From Saprospiraceae bacterium (GTDB taxonomy: Bacteria; Bacteroidota; Bacteroidia; Chitinophagales; Saprospiraceae): a DNA stretch of 64,000 nt. Shown here piece after piece: positions 47,508 through 57,847 of this stretch. The stretch is taken from the NCBI GenBank assembly GCA_016710585.1, contig JADJVN010000006.1, positions 215,156 to 279,155 of the forward strand. Direction: 5' to 3'. The position numbers were made by a program, and so were the translations under genes. The stretch's first letter is position 1, and each line of letters opens with the position of its first letter. Below the pieces are notes generated by a model. It was not told the DNA's origin and did no database searches. It saw only the letters and a program-made list of their open reading frames with translations.

Positions 47508-49511
47508 ATGAAAAAGTTAGTTTTTTTACATCTATTCATTTTAATATTTCACTCGCTTTCATCCCAAACCATGACTCCTGAATTATTGTGGTCATTAGGG
47601 CGGGTAAACGCATTGGGCGTCACAGCTGATGACAAACAATTGTTGTATACCGTAAGCTATTATGATAAAGAATCTAATAAAAGCAATACACAATTAATTC
47701 AATATGATTTTGCTTCAAAAAAATCAACAAATATTTCAAATACAAATGCCTACATCGGAGGGATTAGTTTCGATAAGTCAGGTTCATATTTAATTGATAA
47801 AAGTGGCAATTTTTCTACTAGTGATAATAAGCCAGTAAGTTTAACAAAAGATGCCGAGTATAGCAATTTCATCATTTCACCAAATGGAAAAAACATCCTT
47901 TTTTCTCGCGGTGTAAATGCGATGCAAACCAAATCAGACCTTTATCCAAACCTCCCAAAAACTGAAGCAAAAATCTATGACGATATTATGTTCAGACATT
48001 GGAATGTCTGGGAAGATGGGATATTCAATCATGTCCATGTGGCAGATTATAATAATGGTGCCATCACTAATGAAAAAGATCTTATGCCTAATGAAGCTTG
48101 GGACTCGCCAACAACACCTTTTGGGGGAACTGATGATCTAGCATGGTGTCCAGAGGGTAAAATGATCGCCTATGTAGCAGTCAAAAAATTTGGAAAAGAA
48201 TATGCTATAAGCACTAACTCTGACATCTATTTTTATGAACTGGCGACTGGCAAAACTAAGAATTTTACTGAAGGCATGAATGGATATGACAAACATCCTC
48301 TATTCTCTTCTAATGGGAATTATTTTGCATGGACATCCATGGCAAGAGATGGATATGAAGCTGATAAAAATGACATCATCATAGCTGATCTTAAGACAAA
48401 TAAAAAAGTAAACCTCACTAAAGACTGGGATGAATCTGTCAATGGTTTTATTTTTTCAAAGGACAATAAAAAAATATATTTCAATGCTCCATTTAGAGGT
48501 GCTGTTCAACTCTTTGAAGTAAATATTGACTTTGAAAACAAACCTGTAATCAGACAAATTTCTGAAGAAATTTGTGATTACACTGCTGTGATAGCTCAGA
48601 TAGGAAATAAACTAATTTGCAGCAGAACAGATATGAATCATGCCACTGAAATCTATGCAGTCGATATCAGTAATGGAAAATCTGAACAACTCACTAAAGT
48701 AAACGATGAGGCTTACTCAAAAATAAAAATGAGTAAAGTAGAAAAGGAATGGATCAACACGACTGATGGAAAGAAAATGTTGGCATGGGTCATCTATCCA
48801 CCAGATTTTGATCCATCAAAAAAATATCCAACTTTATTATACTGTCAAGGCGGACCACAAAGCGCACTATCGCAATATTATTCTTTCCGTTGGAACTTCC
48901 AATTGATTGCAGCTAATGGCTATATCGTAGTTGCACCGAATAGACGAGGAATGCCTGGTTGGGGCACTGCATGGAATGAGCAAATATCAGGAGACTGGGG
49001 AGGTCAGGTGATGAAAGATTATTTATCAGCAATTGATCAATTTTCTGTAAAAGCTTATGTGGATAAATCTAGACTTGGTGCTGTGGGCGCTAGTTATGGA
49101 GGCTATAGTGTAATGATGCTTGCTGGTATTCACGAGAATCGATTCAAAACATTTATATCACATTGCGGCAGTTATAACCTTGATAGTTGGTATGGCTCTA
49201 CTGAAGAAATGTGGTTTGCAAATTATGACTTAAAAGGTCCATTCTGGAATAAAGAAAAACCAAAATCTTATGAGCTCTATTCTCCGCATAAATTTGTACA
49301 AAATTGGAATACGCCTATATTGATAATTCAAGGAGGACGTGATTATAGGATTCCCGACATACAAGCATTTGAAGCTTTTACAGCAGCACGAATGCAGAAT
49401 GTTAAATCCAGATTATTGTACATTCCTGATGAAGGTCATCATGTGTTAAAAATTCAAAACGGATTATTATGGCAAAGCGAATTTTTCAGATGGCTTAAAG
49501 AAACGCTATAA
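47508..49511 (+). CDS. S9 family (prolyl oligopeptidase-type) peptidase
   Basis: 667 residues. The signal peptide ends near 'HSLSSQ'. The N-terminal ~390 residues form a WD40-like propeller ('LFSSNGNYFAWTSMARDGYE', 'GFIFSKDNKKIYFNAPF'). The C-terminal alpha/beta hydrolase has 'PTLLYCQGGPQSALSQYYSF', nucleophile Ser529 in 'GAVGASYGGYSVMML', the acid in 'ILIIQGGRDYRIPDIQ' and His in 'YIPDEGHHVLK'. It is an acylaminoacyl/dipeptidyl peptidase relative acting in the periplasm on short peptides. All three catalytic residues are present. It ends 30 bases before arsM, so the two may be co-transcribed. Confidence 0.92.
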   Translation: MKKLVFLHLFILIFHSLSSQTMTPELLWSLGRVNALGVTADDKQLLYTVSYYDKESNKSNTQLIQYDFASKKSTNISNTNAYIGGISFDKSGSYLIDKSGNFSTSDNKPVSLTKDAEYSNFIISPNGKNILFSRGVNAMQTKSDLYPNLPKTEAKIYDDIMFRHWNVWEDGIFNHVHVADYNNGAITNEKDLMPNEAWDSPTTPFGGTDDLAWCPEGKMIAYVAVKKFGKEYAISTNSDIYFYELATGKTKNFTEGMNGYDKHPLFSSNGNYFAWTSMARDGYEADKNDIIIADLKTNKKVNLTKDWDESVNGFIFSKDNKKIYFNAPFRGAVQLFEVNIDFENKPVIRQISEEICDYTAVIAQIGNKLICSRTDMNHATEIYAVDISNGKSEQLTKVNDEAYSKIKMSKVEKEWINTTDGKKMLAWVIYPPDFDPSKKYPTLLYCQGGPQSALSQYYSFRWNFQLIAANGYIVVAPNRRGMPGWGTAWNEQISGDWGGQVMKDYLSAIDQFSVKAYVDKSRLGAVGASYGGYSVMMLAGIHENRFKTFISHCGSYNLDSWYGSTEEMWFANYDLKGPFWNKEKPKSYELYSPHKFVQNWNTPILIIQGGRDYRIPDIQAFEAFTAARMQNVKSRLLYIPDEGHHVLKIQNGLLWQSEFFRWLKETL

Positions 49512-49541
49512 AAAATTAGTAGTTAAGTAAAAAAATAAAGT

Positions 49542-50516
49542 ATGTCAAATTATTTAGACACTACAATAGATGTGTACAAAGAAGCCGCATTGAGACCCGA
49601 TGTAGGATTGTGTTGTACGACTACTCCAGTGTGGCAGTTGCCTGGTCTAAGTATGCCCAAAATCATGTTGGAAATGAATTATGGCTGTGGGAGTACTGTC
49701 GCACCTCGAGATTTGGTCAATGCTCCAAGTATATTGTATGTCGGGATAGGTGGTGGCATGGAGCTACTTCAATTCAGTTATTTCTCTAGGAGAAAATCTG
49801 CAGTTATTGGCATAGACATCGTCGATGAAATGATTACAGCTTGCCAAAATAATTTGATCGATGCTGAACAGCAAAACGATTGGTTTAAAAAAGAATTTAT
49901 TGACATACGCAAAGGAAGTGCATTGTCGCTCCCTGTCGAAAGCAATAGTATTGATGTTGCCGCGCAAAATTGCTTGTTCAATATTTTCACGGCCGATGAT
50001 TTACATCAAGCATTAAAAGAAATGTATCGTGTACTTAAACCTCATGGCAGATTAGTCCTCTCTGATCCAATCTGTGATATGGATATGCCTGAAGCTTTAA
50101 AGAATGATGAAAGATTACGAGCATTATGCTTAAGTGGTGCAATCCCGTTGAATGATTATATTGACATGATCACAAGTGTAGGTTTTGGCACCGTAGAGAT
50201 CCGAGCAAAAAGACCATATCGGATATTAAGTCCGAAGCATTATCCCGGTGCTCAAGAAAATATCATTATCGAGAGTGTAGAGGTCTGTGCCATCAAAGAT
50301 CCAATGCCACAAGATGGTCCATGTGTTTTTACTGGTAAGTCAGCCATCTATTTTGGAGAGGATGAATTGTTTGATGATCGACAAGGTCATACGCTTTTGC
50401 AGAACCAACCATTGGCCATTTGTGATAAAACAGCTCATAATCTCAAAGCATTGCAAAATGAAAATATTTATATCTCCGAATCTAGCTTTTTTTATGATGG
50501 AGGAGGTTGTTGTTAG
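49542..50516 (+). CDS. arsM: Arsenosugar-type arsenite S-adenosylmethyltransferase
   Basis: 324 residues. A class I SAM methyltransferase core ('ILYVGIGGGMELLQFSYF', 'VIGIDIVDEMITAC', 'MYRVLKPHGRLVLSDPI'), preceded by the As-binding N-terminal segment 'LRPDVGLCCTTTPVWQLPGL' and 'EMNYGCGSTV' and ending in 'DGGGCC'. This Cys pattern matches the ArsM of arsenosugar synthesis rather than the classic ArsM. It methylates arsenite, producing a substrate for the radical SAM enzyme ArsS. No arsS is found next to it: the following genes are kup transporters on the other strand. The partner may be elsewhere. Confidence 0.9.
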   Translation: MSNYLDTTIDVYKEAALRPDVGLCCTTTPVWQLPGLSMPKIMLEMNYGCGSTVAPRDLVNAPSILYVGIGGGMELLQFSYFSRRKSAVIGIDIVDEMITACQNNLIDAEQQNDWFKKEFIDIRKGSALSLPVESNSIDVAAQNCLFNIFTADDLHQALKEMYRVLKPHGRLVLSDPICDMDMPEALKNDERLRALCLSGAIPLNDYIDMITSVGFGTVEIRAKRPYRILSPKHYPGAQENIIIESVEVCAIKDPMPQDGPCVFTGKSAIYFGEDELFDDRQGHTLLQNQPLAICDKTAHNLKALQNENIYISESSFFYDGGGCC

Positions 50517-50864
50517 TTAATAGTGAAAAGTGAAAAGTGAAAAGTTGTTGATGTTGATGCCTGAATAGCGTTGACTTTTTTAAAGACCATTAACATTGGG
50601 ACTATAAAATTGTGGTTTTCTTGAATGCGCGTGTTTTCAATATTTGCCATTAGACTTTCGGCTTCAAATGCCATGGAAAGACTAATAGATATTGAAAATT
50701 AGCAAGGAAAATTTGAAAGTTCATATTTGAGTAAAAATTAAAATATGAGTAAACAAACTAAGAGTTATTGACTCATTAGTTAAAGAAATCAAGATTCACC
50801 ATTAGTTTATTCTGTTAGTGATTCAATTGTTTAAGGGAATCCAAGCCTTGCTAAACTATTAGTC
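50517..50864. other. Non-coding gap leading into a minisatellite
   Basis: No gene seen. It starts with a short tandem run of gtgaaaa (three units, 50523-50543). Degenerate words related to the adjacent 14-bp unit occur ('actcattagttaaag' near 50770, 'accattagtttattc' near 50798, 'ctaaactattagtc' just before the array). Confidence 0.5.
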
Positions 50865-51123
50865 ATTCACTATTAGTTATTCACTATTAGTCATTCACTA
50901 TTAGTCATTCACTATTAGTCATTCACTATTAGTTATTCACTATTAGTTATTCACTATTAGTTATTCACTATTAGTTATTCACTATTAGTTATTCACTATT
51001 AGTCATTCACTATTAGTTATTCACTATTAGTCATTCACTATTAGTTATTCACTATTAGTTATTCACTATTAGTCATTCACTATTAGTCATTCACTATTAG
51101 TTATTCACTATTAGTTATTCACT
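50865..51123. repeat. 14-bp minisatellite, 18 full units
   Basis: Unit ATTCACTATTAGTY, 18 complete units from 50865 to 51116 plus a 7-base partial unit. Units are identical except for the last base, T or C, in the order T C C C T T T T T C T C T T C C T T. It has no spacers, so it is not a CRISPR. It lies between the 3' ends of arsM and kup and abuts the kup stop codon region. Confidence 0.95.
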
Positions 51124-51128
51124 TAAAA

Positions 51129-53105
51129 CTAATGCTGTCTGATCAGATTCATTTCCTTCTTAGGTCCTATAAATATTGGAACCACTTCTTCTTCAACATT
51201 GGACATTTCCAATCCAAAATCTTCATATGCTGGTAGACTAAATTTCTTGATCATACGATAGGTGCGCACGACCCATCCTTCAAAGGCATTGAGATCCGAA
51301 TCAGCAGAAACTCTAGTGTGCAGTAAAATAAATTTAAAATCGGCACTCATGCCATGTCTTCGCAATGATGGATATGGGCTTCGCGTATCTACTTCTCCAT
51401 TAGCTTCCATTTGTTCTACTATCTCATGAAACATGGCGTTCACTCTATGCTCCACTTTAAACCCAAACCGAAGATGAATAAAAAATACTTCTCTTGGCAC
51501 TATTGTGTTGACATGATATGTTTTAGTATAAGGCTCATCAACAATGTCAATATGCACAAACCAATATACATCAGCACGTTTTGGCCTTTTGCGCAGGATC
51601 GAATACATGATATTTGTGTCAATCAAACGATTGTCCCCAGCCATTGCAAGATAGACTAAATGACTCGCCTCCTTTTGAATGGTTTGATCTTCTTGCAAGT
51701 CTTTCAACACTGGAATATAATCCTTCAGTGGGACAAATTGTGTATGTTTCTGTCGAAGTTTTTGTGCAAAAAACAATACAGAAACCACCACAGCTACGAC
51801 TGCAGCAATTAAAAATGAGAACCAGCCACCATGTGAGAATTTCTCAAGATTTGCTATTAAAAATGTAGACTCTATTGTAAATAAAATGACTGTCATTAAA
51901 AAAGGTAATGCAAAATTATGCGTCTTAATTCGATAGAAAAAACCCAATAATAAAGTGGTCATCAACATGTCGACTGTGATGGCAAGACCATAAGCGGCTT
52001 CCATATTCTCTGATTTTTTGAAAATCAATACCACCGCAATACAACCAAACATCAAAAACCAATTAATGCCAGGAATGTATATTTGCCCTCTTAAATTGGT
52101 CGGATAATTCACTTTCATACGGAACCACAAATGCAGTTTCATTGCTTCATTCACCAAAGTAAATACTCCCGAAATTAAAGCTTGACTCGCAATAACTGTG
52201 GCCATTGTAGCAATCACCACGCCAATAGGCAAAAACCATTGTGGCATAAGGCTGTAAAATATTCTAAAATTGGGATGTCCATGAGCATCTACAATAGTGC
52301 TTCCGGCATGATTCGCAAACACCCAAGCCGACTGCCCAAAATATGTAAACATGAGGGCTATTAATACAAAATTCCAACTCATCCTCACATTCTTCTTTCC
52401 GCAATGCCCTAAGTCACTATACAATGCTTCCCCTCCAGTAGTACAAAGAAATACAGCTCCTAAAATCCAAAAACCCTTTGGATATTCTGAAAGCAAATTA
52501 AAAGCATAATATGGATTAATCGCTTTTAATACTTCTGGATGGGAGAACACCTGAATTGCTCCCAATGTACCGATCATGGTAAACCACACCAACATGATTG
52601 GCCCGAATGCTTTCCCTACGATTTCTGTCCCTACCTGTTGAAAAGAGAATAAACAAATAATGATGATAATCACTATTGGTACTGTATTGATATGCGTATC
52701 TGGAAAAAGCATATGCAATCCTTCTACTGCGGAAGAAATCGAAATCGGGGGTGTAATAAATCCATCCGCGATCAATGTTGCACAACCTATGATGGCTGGA
52801 TAAATCACATATGGAGATTTGAATCTTCTCACTTGAGCATACAGTGCAAAAATTCCTCCTTCGCCATTGTTGTCCGCATTCAATGCTAAAAAAACGTATT
52901 TGAATGTTGTAATAATAAGCAAGGTCCAGAATACACAGGACAAACCACCAAGGATCAACTCTTCAGTCACTACCCTATCCTTTACGATCGCTTGAATCAC
53001 GTAAAGTGGAGATGTCCCAATATCTCCAAAAATAATTCCAAGTGTAATCAACAAACCTGCCAGAGTTACTTTAGAATTATGAGAATGAGAATGAGATGAG
53101 CTCAT
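51129..53105 (-). CDS. kup: KUP-family potassium transporter, copy 1
   Basis: About 658 residues from ATG 53105 ('MSSSHSHSH'). The longer start at 53135 lies within the promoter element. Low-affinity H+/K+ symporter with about 12 TM helices. Family signatures: 'LGIIFGDIGTSPLYVIQAIV', 'NADNNGEGGIFALYAQVRRF', 'ADGFITPPISISSAVEGL', 'GGEALYSDLGHCGKKNVRMSW', 'SQALISGVFTLVNEAMKL'. A ~190-residue cytosolic C-terminal domain follows ('ILRKRPKRADVYWFVHIDIVD'). It is a close paralogue of the next gene upstream, same strand, with its own promoter. The N-terminal 'HSHSHNS' could bind metal but is equally seen as 'HSHSQNS' in copy 2. Confidence 0.95.
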   Translation of the reverse strand: MSSSHSHSHNSKVTLAGLLITLGIIFGDIGTSPLYVIQAIVKDRVVTEELILGGLSCVFWTLLIITTFKYVFLALNADNNGEGGIFALYAQVRRFKSPYVIYPAIIGCATLIADGFITPPISISSAVEGLHMLFPDTHINTVPIVIIIIICLFSFQQVGTEIVGKAFGPIMLVWFTMIGTLGAIQVFSHPEVLKAINPYYAFNLLSEYPKGFWILGAVFLCTTGGEALYSDLGHCGKKNVRMSWNFVLIALMFTYFGQSAWVFANHAGSTIVDAHGHPNFRIFYSLMPQWFLPIGVVIATMATVIASQALISGVFTLVNEAMKLHLWFRMKVNYPTNLRGQIYIPGINWFLMFGCIAVVLIFKKSENMEAAYGLAITVDMLMTTLLLGFFYRIKTHNFALPFLMTVILFTIESTFLIANLEKFSHGGWFSFLIAAVVAVVVSVLFFAQKLRQKHTQFVPLKDYIPVLKDLQEDQTIQKEASHLVYLAMAGDNRLIDTNIMYSILRKRPKRADVYWFVHIDIVDEPYTKTYHVNTIVPREVFFIHLRFGFKVEHRVNAMFHEIVEQMEANGEVDTRSPYPSLRRHGMSADFKFILLHTRVSADSDLNAFEGWVVRTYRMIKKFSLPAYEDFGLEMSNVEEEVVPIFIGPKKEMNLIRQH

Positions 53106-53132
53106 TTGCCTTATTTTAATTTTAAAAAAGTG

Positions 53133-53140
53133 CAAATATA
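53133..53140 (-). promoter_or_regulatory. -7 promoter element for kup copy 1 (TATATTTG)
   Basis: Exact TAnnTTTG on the reverse strand, 28 bases upstream of ATG 53105. Confidence 0.5.
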
Positions 53141-53188
53141 CTGTTACAGACTTGTAATATCAGATAAAAATATAATACTAATTTATTT

Positions 53189-55165
53189 TTAAAATTCTCT
53201 AGTAAGCTCGAATGATTTTTTTGGTCCTAATATAATTGGCACAATCTCTTCTTCGACATTTGCCATCTCTAGACCTAAGTCTTGATATGCAGGGAGACTA
53301 AATCTCTTGATCAACCGATAACTTCTAACAACCCAGTTATCAAACCAATTCAATTCTGTATCTGCAGATACTCTTGAATGTAAGAGCACAAACTTAAAAT
53401 CGGCAGGCATATTGTGTCTTTTTAAAGATGGATATGGACTTCTAGTATCTACCTCGCCATTTTTCTCCATTTGCTCCACTATGTGATAAAACATAGCATT
53501 CACACGATGCTCTATTTTAAATCCAAATCTTAGATGAATAAAAAACACTTCTCTTGGGACCAATGTATTGACATGGTAAGTCTTTGTATAAGGATCATCT
53601 ACGATATCGACATGTACAAACCAATAGACATCTGCTCGCTTAGGACGTTTGCGAAAAATTGAATACATGATATTACTGTCAATCAATCGATTGTCACCAG
53701 CCATAGCCATATACACTAAATGACTTGCTTCCTTCTGAATCGTCTGATCTTCCTGAAGATCCTTGATAGCTGGAATATAGTCCTTCAAAGCTACAAACTG
53801 AGTATGTTTTTTCTTTAACACTTGCGCCTTATAAAGGATATATACCATCAATCCCAAGACCACAGAAATGAGTACTGAAAACCAACCTCCATGTGCAAAC
53901 TTTTCTAAATTCGCAATAAGAAAAGTCATTTCAATGATTATTAATAATACAGTGCCAATAAAACTGATGGTGAAATTATGAGTCTTAATCCTATAGTAAA
54001 ATCCCAAAAGTAAAGTCGTCATAACCATGTTAACAGCGATAGCCAAACCATAAGCTGCCTCCATATTCTCTGACTTTTGAAAAATCAAAACCACTGAAAT
54101 ACAGCCAAACATTAGAAACCAATTGATTCCTGGAATATAAATTTGACCCTTCATCTTTGTTGGGTAATTCACTTTCATATTAAACCAAAGATTCAATTTC
54201 ATCGCTTCATTCACGAGTGTAAATACACCTGAAATCAAAGCTTGACTCGCTATAATAGTCGCTAAAGTTGCCAATACAACTCCAATAGGTAAAAACCATT
54301 GTGGCATCAAAGAATAAAATATACGAAAATTTGGATCACCAGCTGCATCTACGATCACTTGACCATTGTGATTGGCTAGTACCCATGCAGATTGTCCAAA
54401 ATAGCAAAGCAATAATGCAATCAATACAAAATTCCAACTAAACCTCACATTTGCCTTCCCGCAATGTCCTAGATCACTGTAAAGCGCCTCACCTCCAGTA
54501 GTACATAAGAAAACTGCTCCTAATAACCAAAATCCCTTTGGATAATGCGACAATAATTGAAAGCCATAATATGGATTTATCGCTTTCAATATTTCTGGAT
54601 GTTGCATCACTTGAATTGCTCCAAGTGTACCAATACAAATAAACCACAGGAGCATGATCGGCCCAAATGCTATACCTACGATCTCAGTCCCCACTTGCTG
54701 AAAAACAAATAAGCAAATGATAATACAAATAACAATAGGGACAGTATTAATCTCTGTATTTGGAAACAACATATTCAAACCCTCAACAGCAGATGAAATA
54801 GAAATCGGTGGTGTAATAAATCCATCAGCGATTAAGGTTGCACAACCTATGATGGCAGGATAAATAACGTATTTTGATTTGAATCTCCTCACCAGCGCAT
54901 ATAGTGCAAAAATCCCTCCTTCACCATTATTATCAGCATTTAAAGCAAGGAACACATATTTGAATGTAGTGATAATCAGCAGGGTCCAAATCACACATGA
55001 AAGCCCTCCCAATATCAATTCTTCTGAAACCACCCTTGACCCTACAATAGCTTGCATTACGTACAAAGGGGATGTCCCAATATCGCCAAAAATAATACCT
55101 AGTGTAATTAATAATCCAGCAAGGGTAATTTTTGAGTTTTGCGAATGCGAATGTGAAGAGCTCAT
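53189..55165 (-). CDS. kup: KUP-family potassium transporter, copy 2
   Basis: 658 residues, colinear with copy 1 along its whole length ('GDIGTSPLYVMQAIVGSRVV', 'NNGEGGIFALYALVRRFKS', 'DGFITPPISISSAVEGLNML', 'YSDLGHCGKANVRFSW'). The most divergent part is the TM11-12 to cytosolic junction (around 53800-53900). Tandem duplication with functional retention is the simplest reading, since both frames are intact. Upstream of the ATG is 'tatcttta', a near-match to the -7 consensus. Confidence 0.95.
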   Translation of the reverse strand: MSSSHSHSQNSKITLAGLLITLGIIFGDIGTSPLYVMQAIVGSRVVSEELILGGLSCVIWTLLIITTFKYVFLALNADNNGEGGIFALYALVRRFKSKYVIYPAIIGCATLIADGFITPPISISSAVEGLNMLFPNTEINTVPIVICIIICLFVFQQVGTEIVGIAFGPIMLLWFICIGTLGAIQVMQHPEILKAINPYYGFQLLSHYPKGFWLLGAVFLCTTGGEALYSDLGHCGKANVRFSWNFVLIALLLCYFGQSAWVLANHNGQVIVDAAGDPNFRIFYSLMPQWFLPIGVVLATLATIIASQALISGVFTLVNEAMKLNLWFNMKVNYPTKMKGQIYIPGINWFLMFGCISVVLIFQKSENMEAAYGLAIAVNMVMTTLLLGFYYRIKTHNFTISFIGTVLLIIIEMTFLIANLEKFAHGGWFSVLISVVLGLMVYILYKAQVLKKKHTQFVALKDYIPAIKDLQEDQTIQKEASHLVYMAMAGDNRLIDSNIMYSIFRKRPKRADVYWFVHVDIVDDPYTKTYHVNTLVPREVFFIHLRFGFKIEHRVNAMFYHIVEQMEKNGEVDTRSPYPSLKRHNMPADFKFVLLHSRVSADTELNWFDNWVVRSYRLIKRFSLPAYQDLGLEMANVEEEIVPIILGPKKSFELTREF

Positions 55166-55385
55166 TTTCTTTTATATTCTAATTTTAGAAGTGTAAAGAT
55201 AGACTTTGTCACATATTCTGCTAAAATAATATACGAGAAACTAGAAAATATGGGCCAAAATGATGAATTGATTAAATATTCCTTATTGAAGTTAAATATA
55301 AAAATTTGCAAGTCAAGGATTTCAAATATATTTACAGTGTATCCTATCTAAAGTAAATTAGGGATTCGCAAAAAAACCATTTAAT

Positions 55386-55880
55386 ATGCGAAAATTACAA
55401 AAATTAAAATTCTTAATCTTTTGCTTTTTTACTATTTCGCTTATGCATTGCACGAAAAATGGGAAAACAGGTGTCTATATAAACTGCAGTGGTGAATTGC
55501 TATATTATAACTACCCTAATTTATGGGTACACAATCCATCAGAGAAAATTAGTATTAAATCACTTAACGAACCTATTGTTGATGAAAATAAAATATTTTG
55601 CATAAGTGAACCTATTACCTTTAAGCTAAAAGTGAAACAAGATGCTTTACTCTTTGAATTTAAAAACAGTTGTAGTAATTTGTTTGGATATTGTTTAAAT
55701 TATAATAAATTTGAATATATTGATCTAACTAAAAAAGTAAATTTCGATTCAATACGCATATATCCATTAATGGACAGTCTAACTCTATACCAAACACACT
55801 CAAACAAAGAATTCTCTTCTCACAATATAGAAAACAAAATACCAATCTCACCTGGCAAGAAATTGCTATTCTATTTGTAA
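55386..55880 (+). CDS. Hypothetical lipoprotein
   Basis: 164 residues. Lipoprotein signal 'FLIFCFFTISLMHCTKNGK' (Cys about residue 22). The rest is strand-rich and Lys/Asn-rich with five more Cys, e.g. 'VYINCSGELLYYNYPN', 'FEFKNSCSNLFGYCLNYNKF'. No family recognised. It is the first gene of a very AT-rich accessory stretch. Confidence 0.65.
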   Translation: MRKLQKLKFLIFCFFTISLMHCTKNGKTGVYINCSGELLYYNYPNLWVHNPSEKISIKSLNEPIVDENKIFCISEPITFKLKVKQDALLFEFKNSCSNLFGYCLNYNKFEYIDLTKKVNFDSIRIYPLMDSLTLYQTHSNKEFSSHNIENKIPISPGKKLLFYL

Positions 55881-56095
55881 TAAATTGATACAAAATTAAA
55901 TTTTAAAACTTCGAATCCAACAAGTATTTTATACTATATCTTTCAGATGGGACTTACATTAGAAAAAAAGTCCATTACTTACCACAATATTTATTAACTT
56001 TTCAATCTTTACGATATAAAGGTGTGAATTTTGCAATTGAATAAAAAATTGACAGACTTAAAATATTTAATAGTATACCATAAATATAGCTCACC

Positions 56096-56360
56096 ATGAC
56101 CAGCATCATATCTCTATTATCTCCAACTCAAGACCTTCAATTTACTAGGCAAGGAAAGTTTGGATATGATGATTTTATAAAGCAAGAAATGAGATTAAGG
56201 AAAATTGCTCAAATGATTTATTTCCTAAATATGAAGCAAGAGTAAATACGAGTAAAACCAACCCAAAAAATGTATTGATGAAATTATGCTAAATAAATAT
56301 TTGGAAGATAATCTGTTTCCCTCACTTCAGAAGAAAAAATTAGGTATAATTCATTTGTGA
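56096..56360 (+). pseudogene. Possible small hypothetical gene, frameshifted
   Basis: ATG 56096 opens 'MTSIISLLSPTQDLQFTRQG' and continues 'KFGYDDFIKQEMRLRK'. The adjoining frames then read 'ENCSNDLFPKYEARVNTSKT' and 'DEIMLNKYLEDNLFPSLQKK'. They look like pieces of one protein of ~85 residues, but the joins are uncertain. No family recognised. Everything else in the 55881-56397 gap is AT-rich with nothing visible. Confidence 0.3.
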
Positions 56361-56397
56361 CAAAGATTCAATTCATTACAAGACTTAAAGGAAAATA

Positions 56398-56714
56398 ATG
56401 ATAAAAAAACTAGCTCGGTCTTATACTTTTTAAATGCATTAATTATACTTTCTAATTGTACTTTGAAATGCGATTTAGATATTGCTTACTGCCCAATTCC
56501 AAGTTATCAAAATGCTATTAAATATTACAAAGATAGTATGTATTACGAATCTCAACATATATTCATTATAAACAATTACAAGAACAGCTTAGCATGTGAT
56601 GAAATAGTTGATAAATTTGTCTGCCAACTTATCGATACAATAAGCTTATTACCAACTTCCATAAGTATCCACTTTTATAAAAAATCATTTTTTATACTAA
56701 TCAAAAGAATTTAA
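56398..56714 (+). CDS. Small hypothetical lipoprotein (probably one missing base)
   Basis: The frame ending at 56714 reads upstream into a lipoprotein signal ('SSVLYFLNALIILSNC') followed by 'TLKCDLDIAYCPIPSYQN' and 'SLACDEIVDKFVCQLIDT'. ATG 56398 ('MIKK') is in the wrong frame by one base, and an eighth A in the A7 run at 56403-56409 would connect it. Without that change the frame opens at 56360 with no good start. The product is ~106 residues with six Cys. Sequence past 56715 may continue the gene in another frame. Confidence 0.45.
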
Positions 56715-56886
56715 ATGAAAGTTATTATCATTGTTACTACATACGCAGATTTACATGATTACGTGAGTATGCTTACACAAAAAACTTCCTGCTAATTCTA
56801 AACCAGATTCATTCTTTATCATTAGTGAAAAAATGTATGGCTCCATTTATGCCGATAGCAAATTAAATAGATATTTATGTAAATAG
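56715..56886 (+). pseudogene. Fragmentary hypothetical frame
   Basis: ATG 56715 gives 'MKVIIIVTTYADLHDYVSML'. A neighbouring frame gives 'KLPANSKPDSFFIISEKMYG' then 'SIYADSKLNRYLCK' with a stop at 56884-56886. One base in an A run near 56780 would join them to ~57 residues. No family recognised. Confidence 0.3.
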
Positions 56887-57167
56887 ATTTTACTAGTGAA
56901 TTTATAATTAGTCTTATATAGCAAATAAAAAAAACAGTAATTTATAAAATAAATTTATTTTTGCATTGCAAATAATTGTGCAAAGCAAGTAAATAGAACT
57001 TTTAAGATACAAACAGCTTAACTATTCAATTGAGTAATAAAAATTGCTTAAAACTCATGTATGTTTTTAACTTGCCTTTTATGTTCAGTATTTAAACTAA
57101 TAAAAAATGAACTTGTTAAATGAAAATATAACCATCTTAATTCTTATGTCAATTCTAATTCAACAAC

Positions 57168-57579
57168 ATGAACAAATTACCAAAAGAAATAATCAAACTA
57201 GAAATTTGCAAGTATGCATGTAATTCTGATCTCACTTACTTAGAAAATTTTGAAAATGTGAAAAATGGTTAACTCAAGATGAGAATGTGATTTATTGGCT
57301 TTCACAATACACATATAAAAATGAAGACAACTTAGATGTACTTGATTGGGAAATATTCAAATCTCCTCAAATCGGAAAATATACTACAGCGTCAATTCAT
57401 CAATTTTAGTAAAATTCAATTACCACTACAGAACTTACATTACAGATCATGGTGATAAATATATTGCACCTCCTGATTTGGAATTTGATCTTTTAAATAT
57501 AAGAAGCCTTCAAATAATTAAGTGCTTGTTCACCTTCATTCAGTTTAATAACTCATTGGTTGAGCGCTACCTAGTATAA
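57168..57579 (+). CDS. Hypothetical protein (two missing bases)
   Basis: Three frames join cleanly. ATG 57168 opens 'MNKLPKEIIKLEICKYACNS'. One more A in the A5 run near 57260 gives 'WLTQDENVIYWLSQYTYKNE', and one more A in the A4 run near 57367 gives 'IYYSVNSSILVKFNYHYRTY' through to 'FIQFNNSLVERYLV'. The result is a ~137-residue soluble protein with no signal peptide and no family I recognise. The clean open frame after repair suggests a live gene. Confidence 0.5.
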
Positions 57580-57847
57580 GAGAAACCTCAAAATTACTTT
57601 AAATTCCAAAATAATAAAAACTTAAAAAACACAGTCAATAAAAATACTTACCCCCAACTCCTTATCTTCCTACATGTTCAACTTTGAAAATGTTCACTAT
57701 TTTAAAATAAAACCAAATGTTTACAAAGCCTTATATCATAAATACCTAACATTTCCCACTAATTTATACACTACATAAAAAAGTACTGTAAATATTTGAT
57801 ATTTAGAATAGATGTATTACCTTTGTAGTGTACATATTATACATTAC

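Noticed and set aside
50865..51123. CRISPR-like array
   Set aside because: Units are contiguous 14-mers without spacers; it is a plain tandem repeat.
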